From assembly GCF_011617705.1 (NCBI RefSeq), contig NZ_CP050154.1, positions 3,038,001-3,102,000 of the forward strand: a stretch of DNA of 64,000 nt, given 5' to 3'. The stretch is from Brevibacterium limosum. GTDB taxonomy: Bacteria; Actinomycetota; Actinomycetes; Actinomycetales; Brevibacteriaceae. The position numbers and the translations under genes were made by a program. The notes under the pieces were generated by a model. It had not been told where the DNA came from and made no database searches. It saw only the letters and a program-made list of their open reading frames with translations. Shown one piece after another: positions 28,142 through 35,892 of the stretch (the stretch's first letter is position 1; each line of letters starts with the position of its first letter).

Positions 28142-29413
28142 TCACGTCGCCTCACCCGTGCCAGTGGGCCCGGGTGCCGACGCCAGTTCGTCGTCGACAT
28201 TCCCCGGACCGGCAGACAGCCACCCGGTGATCGCCATGAGCGCAGAGACGACGACCATGAACCACAGCGGCACCTGCCAGCCGCCGCTCCACCCGAGGAG
28301 GCCGCCCACGGCCAGGGGGCCCAGCGCGGCGAGCACATAGCCCGAAGACTGGACGAATGCCGACGTCGAGGCCGTGACGGAGACCTCGCGGGTGCGGGAG
28401 GTGATCAGCGCCAGCGCGGCGGGGAAGGCGAATCCGCCGTAGCCGAGCAGAACCGCCCACAGCCAGGGGGTGGCGGCGGGGCTGAGCAGCAGTCCCGTGT
28501 AGCCGGCGACGGCGCTGATGCCGAAGGAGACGAGGAAGGCGCGTGGGGCGATGCCCCGGACGATGATCTGCGGGGCGAGGAATCCGCCGGGCAGGCCTCC
28601 GAAGGTCACGATCGTGAGCATGATTCCGGCGAGGAACGGGTCGAGTCCGGCGTCGCGGTAGATCTGCGGCACCCACCCGAACTGGACATAGGCGTTGGCC
28701 GACTGGAGCCCGAAGAACATCGCCATGTACCGGGCCTTGGGTGAGGTGAAGACCGCTCGCCGAGGCGGCGCTTCCACCCGTTGCCCACCGGCCTCCACCG
28801 CCGGCTCGGAGAGCACGGGAACGGACTTCAGGGTCCGCAGCACCATCCAGGTGATGAGGGCGGAGAAGGGCAGCACGGCCCAGAAGCCGAGGCCGAGACG
28901 CCACCCGCCGAACTGCTCGGCCAGAGGTGCCGTGAACAGCGAGGGCAGCATCGATCCGAGGCCCAGCGAGACGGTGAACGTCGTGGCTCCGAGCGTGGGC
29001 CGATGCGGGAAGCGGGACTTGACGTAGACGGGCAGGATGACGTTGCCGATCGACATTCCGGCCAGGGCGAGGACGGTGAGCAGAGCGAAGGCCACCCATT
29101 CGGTGGCGATCGCGCGCAGTCCGACGCCTGCGACGATGAAGGCGGCGCTCATGGCCAGAGCGGAGAACAGGCCGAGTCGTTTGAGCAGGGGCACGGCGAT
29201 GATGCCGCAGACGGCGAACACGAGTCCCGGCAGGGCGGTGAGCAGACCGGTCTGCCATTCGACCAGAGAGAACCCGTCTGTGACTTCGGAGAGCACGGGC
29301 CCCAGCGAGGAGGCGGCTGGGCGCAGCGAGGCGGCGATGAGGACGAGACAGGCCAGGGCCAGAACGTCGAGGCCGCGGGAGCGTCGGAATCCCTGCTCGG
29401 GCGAAGTCGTCAT
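28142..29413 (-). CDS. MFS transporter, CynX/NimT family
   Basis: The 423-residue protein has about twelve membrane helices and the CynX/NimT-type start GLDVLALACLVLIAASLRPA ASSLGPVLSEV, a family associated with cyanate or nitroimidazole export and related solutes. It is divergent from the amidohydrolase at 29516 (102 bp apart) and 47 bp upstream of hpt on the same strand. A link to transport of the nucleobase or amide handled by the amidohydrolase is plausible but unproven. Confidence 0.85.
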   Translation of the reverse strand: MTTSPEQGFRRSRGLDVLALACLVLIAASLRPAASSLGPVLSEVTDGFSLVEWQTGLLTALPGLVFAVCGIIAVPLLKRLGLFSALAMSAAFIVAGVGLRAIATEWVAFALLTVLALAGMSIGNVILPVYVKSRFPHRPTLGATTFTVSLGLGSMLPSLFTAPLAEQFGGWRLGLGFWAVLPFSALITWMVLRTLKSVPVLSEPAVEAGGQRVEAPPRRAVFTSPKARYMAMFFGLQSANAYVQFGWVPQIYRDAGLDPFLAGIMLTIVTFGGLPGGFLAPQIIVRGIAPRAFLVSFGISAVAGYTGLLLSPAATPWLWAVLLGYGGFAFPAALALITSRTREVSVTASTSAFVQSSGYVLAALGPLAVGGLLGWSGGWQVPLWFMVVVSALMAITGWLSAGPGNVDDELASAPGPTGTGEAT

Positions 29414-29515
29414 GGACTCATCCTTTCAGACAGCTGTCTCTGCCGGGCCGGAGGGACAGCGACAGGCACTCATCGCATCCGATGGTATACCGTTCTGACG
29501 ACATAGGCTGAGCTC

Positions 29516-30784
29516 ATGACGATCGTGAAGAATGTGCGCCTCTTCCCGCGCGCCCCCGATGCTCCAGCCGTCGACGTCGAGATCACGAAGGGACGGTTCT
29601 CCGGCTTCTCTCCCGCTCACGACTCCCCCGCCGCGGCTTCCGTCCGCGGCGCCGCGGGCTCCGGCGCCGAGGTCATCGATGGGGCAGGGCGGATCCTGCT
29701 GCCCGGCCTGGGCGATGTCCATGCCCACCTGGATTCGAACCGAATGGGCCAGACGTTTCGCCCGCACACCGCCGACGGCACTCTGCACGGGTACATCATC
29801 AATGATCGCCGGAACTGGCGGCAGGGTGAGCGCAGCATCGCCGATCAGGCCGCGTATGCGATTGCGAGGATCATCGCCTCCGGCGGCACCCGCATCCGCT
29901 CCCACGCCCAGGTCGACGCCGACTGCGGGCTCGAGCGCTTCCACGGTGTCAAGGTCGCGCTCGAGGCCCATGCCGATGTTCTCGACGTCCAGATCGTGGC
30001 TTTTCCGCAGGCGGGGATCGTGAGGGAGAAGGGTGTGCGCGACCTGCTCGATGCGGCGCTGAGCGAGGGTGCCGACCTCGTCGGTGGGCTCGATCCGCTG
30101 CTCTACGACCGGGACCCTGTGTCTCATCTGGACACGGTGTTCGCCCTCGCGGACAAACACGGCAAAGGCATCGACGTCCACCTCCACGAGGCGGGCACCG
30201 CGGGACTGTTCTCCCTCGAGGAGATCGCTTCCCGCACCCGGACCGCGGGCATGGCCGGGCAGGTCACGGTGTCCCATGCTTTCGCACTCGACACGAACCC
30301 CGAACCCGAGGTCGCCCGGATCCTCGATGTCCTCGCCGAGGCGGGAGTGTCCCTGACGACGGTTGCCCCGGCCAAGGGTGCGCTGCCGCAGGGACTCATC
30401 CGTGAGCGCCGAATGGCTCTGGGGCTCGGTGAGGACGGGCAGCGGGACTATTGGAGCCCGTACGGCGACGGTGATCTGCTGCGTCGGACCTGGCAGCTGG
30501 CGTTCACGAACGGGTTCCGTCTCGATGCCGATATCGAAGGCTGTCTCGACATCGCCTCTCGCGGAGGTGCCCAGGTGATGGCAGGTGCCCGACCCGACGG
30601 CTCTGCGCTTGCCGACGATGCCCGGTTCGGTCTGGGAGTGGGCGCTCCCGCCGACTTCGTGCTCATCGACGCCGATACGGTCACCTCGGCGATCATGGAC
30701 TGCCCGCGGGACCGGGAGGTGTTCAAGGCGGGCAGGCTCATCGCCTCCGGCGGTGAGCTGATCGGCGGGCCTCGGCTGAGCTGA
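29516..30784 (+). CDS. Amidohydrolase family protein, cytosine-deaminase-like
   Basis: The 422-residue metal-dependent hydrolase has the first metal motif LPGLGDVHAHLDSNRMG, then HLHEAGTAGLF and VSHAFAL (further His ligands) and a late Asp in SPYGDGDLLRRTWQLAF. It ends with the composite beta domain (GLGVGAPADFVLIDADT). The spacing resembles the CodA/N-isopropylammelide hydrolase group, which deaminates cytosine or related heterocycles. It shares a divergent promoter region with the MFS gene, and both look inserted between tilS and hpt. The substrate is not certain. Confidence 0.8.
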   Translation: MTIVKNVRLFPRAPDAPAVDVEITKGRFSGFSPAHDSPAAASVRGAAGSGAEVIDGAGRILLPGLGDVHAHLDSNRMGQTFRPHTADGTLHGYIINDRRNWRQGERSIADQAAYAIARIIASGGTRIRSHAQVDADCGLERFHGVKVALEAHADVLDVQIVAFPQAGIVREKGVRDLLDAALSEGADLVGGLDPLLYDRDPVSHLDTVFALADKHGKGIDVHLHEAGTAGLFSLEEIASRTRTAGMAGQVTVSHAFALDTNPEPEVARILDVLAEAGVSLTTVAPAKGALPQGLIRERRMALGLGEDGQRDYWSPYGDGDLLRRTWQLAFTNGFRLDADIEGCLDIASRGGAQVMAGARPDGSALADDARFGLGVGAPADFVLIDADTVTSAIMDCPRDREVFKAGRLIASGGELIGGPRLS

Positions 30785-30787
30785 GCC

Positions 30788-31807
30788 TCAGCGGGCCTTC
30801 GCGGCGAGTCGGAACACGGCCTGGCCGTCCGAGACGATGACTTCCGTGTCTCCCGGCAGGGACAGGCGACCGCGCCGGTCGCGGATGAGGGCGCAGAGTT
30901 CGGCGACGCGGGCCGCCCCGAGGTTCTGTCCCGGCACGCCGAGTGAGACCACCCAGCCTCGCACGACTCGGCTGAACACGGCGTCGTCGAGTGCTGTGAA
31001 GGCCTCCACCGGCACCGAGGCGGTTCCTCGGATCTGCCGTCCCGCCACCTCGGCGCGGGCGTCGATGAAGTCGGCGTCGGCTCGGCAGAGGTCGGCGGTC
31101 CGCGCGAGGTTCGCGGTGATCGGCCGGCCGAGTTCGGCTTCGAGTCCGGCCAGCAGCTGCCGGGCCCGGACCCGGGTGAAGGCGGTGTCGGCATTCATCG
31201 GGTCGTTCCAGATCTCGATTCCCTGCGCCCGGCACGACGCTTCGGTCTGGTCCCGGTCGAGTCCGAGCAGGGGTCGCATCAGGTGGCCGGTCAGCGGACT
31301 CATCCCGGCCAGAGACCGGGTGCCCGATCCGCGCATGAGGCCGAGCAGAACGGTCTCGGCTTGGTCGCTGCGGGTGTGGGCGGTGAGAATCCAGTCGGCT
31401 CCGGCCGCGACCCGTGCGGTTTCGAGGGCGGCGTAGCGGGCGGTGCGTGCCGCGGCTTCGAGCCCTTCCTCGCCGGCGTCGATGCTCACCGTCACGACCT
31501 CGGCGGGCACACCCCAGGATTCGGCGGCGGCGGCGACCCTGGCTGCCACCTCGGCGGTGACGGTCTGGAGTCCGTGGTCGACGGTGACGGCACGGGCACG
31601 GATCTCACCGCGACGGTGGAGGAACGCGCTCGCGTGGAGCAGCGCCATCGAGTCCGCTCCCCCGGACACCGCGACGATGACCCCCGGATCCGAGGTTCCT
31701 GCGGCTGCGAGTCCGGCCCGGACTGCGCCTCGGACGGCTCCGCTGGCCGGGTCGAGGGTCGGCCGCCTCGGCGAGGAGCCGGCGTGCGGACCTTCAGCCG
31801 TGGACAC
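30788..31807 (-). CDS. tilS: tRNA(Ile)-lysidine synthase
   Basis: It converts C34 of the minor tRNA-Ile to lysidine so that AUA is read correctly. The protein (339 aa) has the PP-loop VIVAVSGGADSMALLHA and the downstream LTAHTRSDQAETVLLGLMRGSGTRSLAGM typical of TilS. The GTG at 31807 is chosen; it overlaps the end of the zinc-protease gene by 14 bp, and the longer frame is a shadow. The C terminus is short, as in other actinobacteria. Confidence 0.93.
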   Translation of the reverse strand: MSTAEGPHAGSSPRRPTLDPASGAVRGAVRAGLAAAGTSDPGVIVAVSGGADSMALLHASAFLHRRGEIRARAVTVDHGLQTVTAEVAARVAAAAESWGVPAEVVTVSIDAGEEGLEAAARTARYAALETARVAAGADWILTAHTRSDQAETVLLGLMRGSGTRSLAGMSPLTGHLMRPLLGLDRDQTEASCRAQGIEIWNDPMNADTAFTRVRARQLLAGLEAELGRPITANLARTADLCRADADFIDARAEVAGRQIRGTASVPVEAFTALDDAVFSRVVRGWVVSLGVPGQNLGAARVAELCALIRDRRGRLSLPGDTEVIVSDGQAVFRLAAKAR

Positions 31808-32810
31808 GGTCGAGCCACAGCTGCGGTTCGTGGATCTCCGCTGTGCGCGGAAGGTTCGCAGGTCTCGCATAGATGCGGGAGAAGCCCTTCTGCCCGACCT
31901 CCTGGCGGACGGCGCGGACGAACTTCGCGCCGTCACGGTACTGCGCGAGCTTGAGGTCCATTCCGAGCAGATTGGCGAGGAACCCACCCTGGCCGGCGTC
32001 GCGGCGCGCCTCGAACCTGCGGCGGAGTTTGCGCACGCTCGGGATGACTCCGGCGCCGACCTCGTCCATGACGACATCGGCATGGCCTTCGAGCAGGGAC
32101 AGGATCGCGGTGGCCTCGTCGAGAGCGGTGCGCATGGTCTCGTCGCGGATGAGGTCGACGATACTGGCGTCGCCCTTGATGATGCGCCCGAAAGTGGCGA
32201 AGAGGTCGACGATTCCGCCGACTCCCGGCATCGTCAGCCGGGTCGATACGGCCCCCGAGAGCAGCGTGCGCATATGCTCGCGCAGCCAGGGGGCGGTCGC
32301 GAACTGCACTTGGTGGGTGGCTTCGTGGAGGGCCACCCACATGCGGAAGTCACGCGGGTCGACCTCCATGGCCTTCTCGGCGATGAGCACGGCGGGGGCG
32401 ACGAACATCAGTCGTCCCGTCTCCACGGCGAAGGGGTCGAACTGGCCGAGCACGCGAGTCGACAGGAGTGAGAGCACTCCCGCGACCTCGACGGCACCGG
32501 CCTTCGCGGTGGCGGGGCTGACGGGGGCGGGCAGGGCCGCCTCATCGAGCATTCCGTTGACGGACTGGGCATTGGCTTTGACCCAGCTGACCTGGTCGAG
32601 GACGAGCACTGAACCGGCGGCGAGCCGGCCGCGCACATCATCGGCATGTTCCGAGGACAGCAGGAACGAGTCGAGCACGAGGTCCTGGGCGGTCAGCGCA
32701 TTGTCCTTCATCCCCTCGACGAGTGCGTCGAGCACACCCGGTTCGGGGACCTTCGCCGCGGAGACGAGCTCACGGGCGGTGCGGGCGGCGAAATCCTCAT
32801 CGATGATCAT
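31794..32810 (-). CDS. Zinc-dependent metallopeptidase family protein (DUF2342)
   Basis: The 338-residue protein contains HEATHQVQFATAPWLREHM, an HExxH-type zinc site, in the context of the actinobacterial DUF2342 family (once annotated as F420-biosynthesis associated). It has no signal peptide. The ATG at 32810 overlaps the dacB stop as ATGA. The dacB-DUF2342-tilS order is conserved in Actinobacteria. Proteolytic activity is inferred only from the motif. Confidence 0.88.
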   Translation of the reverse strand: MIIDEDFAARTARELVSAAKVPEPGVLDALVEGMKDNALTAQDLVLDSFLLSSEHADDVRGRLAAGSVLVLDQVSWVKANAQSVNGMLDEAALPAPVSPATAKAGAVEVAGVLSLLSTRVLGQFDPFAVETGRLMFVAPAVLIAEKAMEVDPRDFRMWVALHEATHQVQFATAPWLREHMRTLLSGAVSTRLTMPGVGGIVDLFATFGRIIKGDASIVDLIRDETMRTALDEATAILSLLEGHADVVMDEVGAGVIPSVRKLRRRFEARRDAGQGGFLANLLGMDLKLAQYRDGAKFVRAVRQEVGQKGFSRIYARPANLPRTAEIHEPQLWLDRVHG

Positions 32811-34282
32811 CGGCAGCCGCAATTCGCGAGTGCAGTGACGATATCGTCCGCGGTCTTCCTGGCTTCCAAGATCTTGTCCTTATCCACGTCGTCGATCTGG
32901 ATGGAGAATACGAGGTAGCGCCCCTCCGCGTCGAGGACTCCACCGGCCAGAGAGGTCACCGTCGAGAGTGTCCCGGTCTTCGCATGCACCACCCCGGAGG
33001 CGTTCTTCTCATCCCCGAACCGATCATGCAGGGTCCCGGTCAGGCCCCCGACGGGGAAGTAGCTGATGAGCCCGGCCAGAGAATCGTCGGCGACGACGGA
33101 GGCCTGCAGGACGGTCGTGAGATCGTGCGGGGCGATCCGGTTGTCGTACGACAGCCCCGAGGTGTCGACGAGGTGAGTGCGGCCGAGGTCGACGGATTCG
33201 CCGAGGGCCTCGAGCACCGCGTCTGGGCCGTTGTCCAGGCTGCCTTCCTTGCCCTGGGCGATGGCGACCTCGTTGCCGAGCATCTCGGCGACGACATTGT
33301 CGCTGTGCACGAGCGCGTACTCGACGATCTCGGAGATCGTCGCCGACTCCACCCGGGCGAGCTCCTTCGAGTCCTCGGATTCGGGCTCGGCGGCCGCCTC
33401 GGTGACGGTGATCCCGGTCTTCTTCAGCTCTCTTTCGAAGATTGTGAACGCATCCTCGGCCGGGTGTTCGCTGCGGCCGCGCCATTCGGCCTGCTTCGAC
33501 CCGATATAGGCGGTGTCGACCATGATCGGCTGGATCGAGGTGATCACGCCCTTTGCGATATCGACCCGTTCCCACCCGGAGTCGAAGTCCTCGCCGACAT
33601 AACGGCTCGTGTCCAGGTCGAGCGCCACCTCGGTGATGTTCTCGTCCTTGAGGGCTGCCGCGGTGTCCTCGGCCAGGGTCCGCAGCCCGCCGTGCCCGTT
33701 GACCGAGCCGGGGTCGGAAACACCTGCCGACAGGAGCACATCGCCTCCCCCGGTGAGGGTCAGGGTGTTCGTGTCCGCGTCGAAGTCCGTCGTCGTCTCC
33801 AGTCGCGTCTCCCCGCCGATCGCGGACAGGGAGGCAGCCGCGGTGAGCACCTTCGTCACGGAGGCGGGAGTGCGCGGTTTCGTCTCATTCTTCGCGTAGA
33901 GGACATCGTCGCTGAGCCCATCACGGACCTCGAGACCGAAGCCCTTGATCTTCGATTCCTTGAGCACGGTGTCGATCTCTTTCGGGATCTGTGTGGGCAC
34001 GGGAGCGGAATCGTCGACCGCCGAGGCGGGGGCGGGCACCTGCTGGGCGCGAGCCTGCGGGGTGGGCACGGTCTGGACCTCGACCTGGGGTTCGGTGGTC
34101 AGCACGCCGGGCAGGCCGGGCACGAGGTCATAGGCGTCGACGGCGGCATAGGCGCCGAGAGCGAGGACAAGGACGCCCGCGGCGATCGCACCGCCCTTCT
34201 TCCGCCGCGATCTCGCCGCTCTGCGCTCGCGGCGCGGGGAGCCGGAGTCCGACGGATTCTGCGGCGCATCGGTGTCGTTCAA
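32807..34282 (-). CDS. dacB: D-alanyl-D-alanine carboxypeptidase/endopeptidase (PBP4, DacB type)
   Basis: It trims peptidoglycan stem peptides and cross-links outside the membrane. The 491-residue protein has a basic cytoplasmic N terminus, one membrane anchor (GGAIAAGVLVLALGAYAAVD), and the three active-site motifs: SxxK in TPASVTKVLTAAASL, SxN in LVHSDNVVAEML and KTG in VHAKTGTLSTV. It is the first gene of the dacB-DUF2342-tilS operon and is divergent from ppa (108 bp). Confidence 0.93.
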   Translation of the reverse strand: MNDTDAPQNPSDSGSPRRERRAARSRRKKGGAIAAGVLVLALGAYAAVDAYDLVPGLPGVLTTEPQVEVQTVPTPQARAQQVPAPASAVDDSAPVPTQIPKEIDTVLKESKIKGFGLEVRDGLSDDVLYAKNETKPRTPASVTKVLTAAASLSAIGGETRLETTTDFDADTNTLTLTGGGDVLLSAGVSDPGSVNGHGGLRTLAEDTAAALKDENITEVALDLDTSRYVGEDFDSGWERVDIAKGVITSIQPIMVDTAYIGSKQAEWRGRSEHPAEDAFTIFERELKKTGITVTEAAAEPESEDSKELARVESATISEIVEYALVHSDNVVAEMLGNEVAIAQGKEGSLDNGPDAVLEALGESVDLGRTHLVDTSGLSYDNRIAPHDLTTVLQASVVADDSLAGLISYFPVGGLTGTLHDRFGDEKNASGVVHAKTGTLSTVTSLAGGVLDAEGRYLVFSIQIDDVDKDKILEARKTADDIVTALANCGCR

Positions 34283-34390
34283 ACGCAGGCTCTCATTCCT
34301 CGACGACCGTGCGGTGGTCGCCGTCGGTGGGCGGTGACGGGGACTTGTACCATCTATTCTAGTGATGCACCCCTAACGTGAAGGAGCACT

Positions 34391-34879
34391 ATGGAACTGT
34401 TGGCCACAATCGAGATCCCCCAGGGGTCCCGCAACAAATACGAAGTCGATCATGAGACCGGTCGGGTCAAGCTCGATCGCTACCTCTACACCTCGATGCA
34501 GTACCCCGCCGACTACGGCTATATCGAGGACACGCTCGGAAACGACGGCGACCCTCTCGATGTGCTCGTGCTGCTGCCCGAGCCGCTGTTCCCCGGTGTG
34601 CTCATCGACATCCGCCCCATCGGCATGTTCCAGATGGAAGACGAAGCCGGCGGCGATGACAAGGTCCTCGCCGTTCCTGCCGGAGATCCCCGCTGGGACT
34701 CCTTTGCCGACATCTCGGATGTGGACCAGTTCATGCTCGACTCGATCGAGCACTTCTTCAGTCGGTACAAGGACCTCGAACCCGGCAAGTACGTCAAGGG
34801 TTCGAGCTGGGCCGGACGTGAAGCCGCCGAGGCGGAGATCAACGCCTCCATCGAACGCTTCAAGGCCGAGGGCCACTGA
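34391..34879 (+). CDS. ppa: Inorganic pyrophosphatase (family I)
   Basis: It hydrolyses pyrophosphate and so drives biosynthetic reactions. The 162-residue protein has the metal-site signature [20 protein letters not shown] and the N-terminal [17 protein letters not shown]. An AAGGAG site precedes the ATG. It is single, divergent from dacB and ends in a strong terminator. Confidence 0.97.
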   Translation: MELLATIEIPQGSRNKYEVDHETGRVKLDRYLYTSMQYPADYGYIEDTLGNDGDPLDVLVLLPEPLFPGVLIDIRPIGMFQMEDEAGGDDKVLAVPAGDPRWDSFADISDVDQFMLDSIEHFFSRYKDLEPGKYVKGSSWAGREAAEAEINASIERFKAEGH

Positions 34880-34903
34880 GCCTTCCCTTCTGCACTCCCG
34901 AAT

Positions 34904-34939
34904 CTCGGCCGCCCGGATGACGACATCCGGGCGGCCGAG
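34904..34939 (+). terminator. Terminator of ppa
   Basis: A perfect 16-bp stem (CTCGGCCGCCCGGATG at 34904-34919 with its complement at 34924-34939) closed by the tetraloop ACGA starts 25 bp after the ppa stop. Confidence 0.85.
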
Positions 34940-35040
34940 TCGCGTCGGGCGCCGTCCGGCCGCCCGTGACGTGACGATCATCACGATTTCTTAGGTGACC
35001 CTAAGGGGCAGTGTGAGCCAGGTTGTGCCATCGTCGAGTC

Positions 35041-35682
35041 ATGAAACTCGATCATGTGTCATTCGCCAGTGAACCAGACGGATATCGTGCGACGGCCGAG
35101 CGGATCTCGCAGAAGCTCGGAGTGGTTCCCTACGACGGCGGTGTGCATCCTCGATTCGGCACCAGAAATCTCATCTTCCCCCTCGCGAACGGCCACTACC
35201 TCGAAGTCGTAGAAGCCTTGGAGCACCCGGCCGCTCTCTCAACGCCGTTCGGCCAGGCCGTGCGGGCTCGTTCCGAGCTCGGCGGCGGCTGGATGGGCTG
35301 GTGTGTCTCGGTCGAAGATCTCGCCGCGGTCGAATCCCGCCTCGAACGCAAGGCCGTCGACGGCAACCGCACCCCGGAGTCCGGTTTGGAACTCAAGTGG
35401 CTGCAGATCGGCGTCAAGGGGCTCATCGCCGATCCCCAGTTGCCGTTCTTCATCAAGTGGTCTGCCGACTCCTCGCAGCACCCCTCGACGTACAAGACGA
35501 ATTCCGACGTCGCCATCGACACTCTGCAGATCGCGGGCGACCGTGATCGCCTGCGCGATTGGCTGGGGACTCAGGATGCCAAGCCGATCCCGGAGATCAA
35601 CATCGACTGGTCCTCGCCCCACGGGACGCCGGGCATCATGTCGGTGAGCTTCGAGACGACGAACGGCCCCGTCGTCATCTGA
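35041..35682 (+). CDS. VOC family protein (glyoxalase-like domain)
   Basis: The 213-residue protein begins MKLDHVSFASEPDGYRATAE and has HPRFGTRNLIFPLANGHYLE, typical of the larger glyoxalase-like (PF13468-type) proteins. The second half (IKWSADSSQHPSTYK and the following strands) completes the second VOC module. The ATG at 35041 is preferred over a start 18 bp upstream. Substrate unknown. It stands alone between two terminators. Confidence 0.85.
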   Translation: MKLDHVSFASEPDGYRATAERISQKLGVVPYDGGVHPRFGTRNLIFPLANGHYLEVVEALEHPAALSTPFGQAVRARSELGGGWMGWCVSVEDLAAVESRLERKAVDGNRTPESGLELKWLQIGVKGLIADPQLPFFIKWSADSSQHPSTYKTNSDVAIDTLQIAGDRDRLRDWLGTQDAKPIPEINIDWSSPHGTPGIMSVSFETTNGPVVI

Positions 35683-35772
35683 AGCCCTAGTCGGGGTCGC
35701 TGACCCGTCGAGCACGCTGGTCGGCCGTCAATCACACTGGTCGGCCGGAGGATTCGACCGGACGAAGAAGTT

Positions 35773-35822
35773 CAGGACGATCGGTGCGGAATCCAATGGC
35801 GGATCCCGCACCGATCGTCCTG
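35773..35822. terminator. Bidirectional terminator between the VOC gene and phoX-like gene
   Basis: A perfect 17-bp stem (35773-35789 with 35806-35822) and a 16-nt loop lie between two convergent genes. The remaining gap 35683-35892 has no gene I can support. Confidence 0.75.
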
Positions 35823-35892
35823 CACTCATCGTCAACGGCTCCTTGCCGCCGGCAGCCTGCTCCCGACGGTCAGGCGTCGGACGCGGCTCCGG

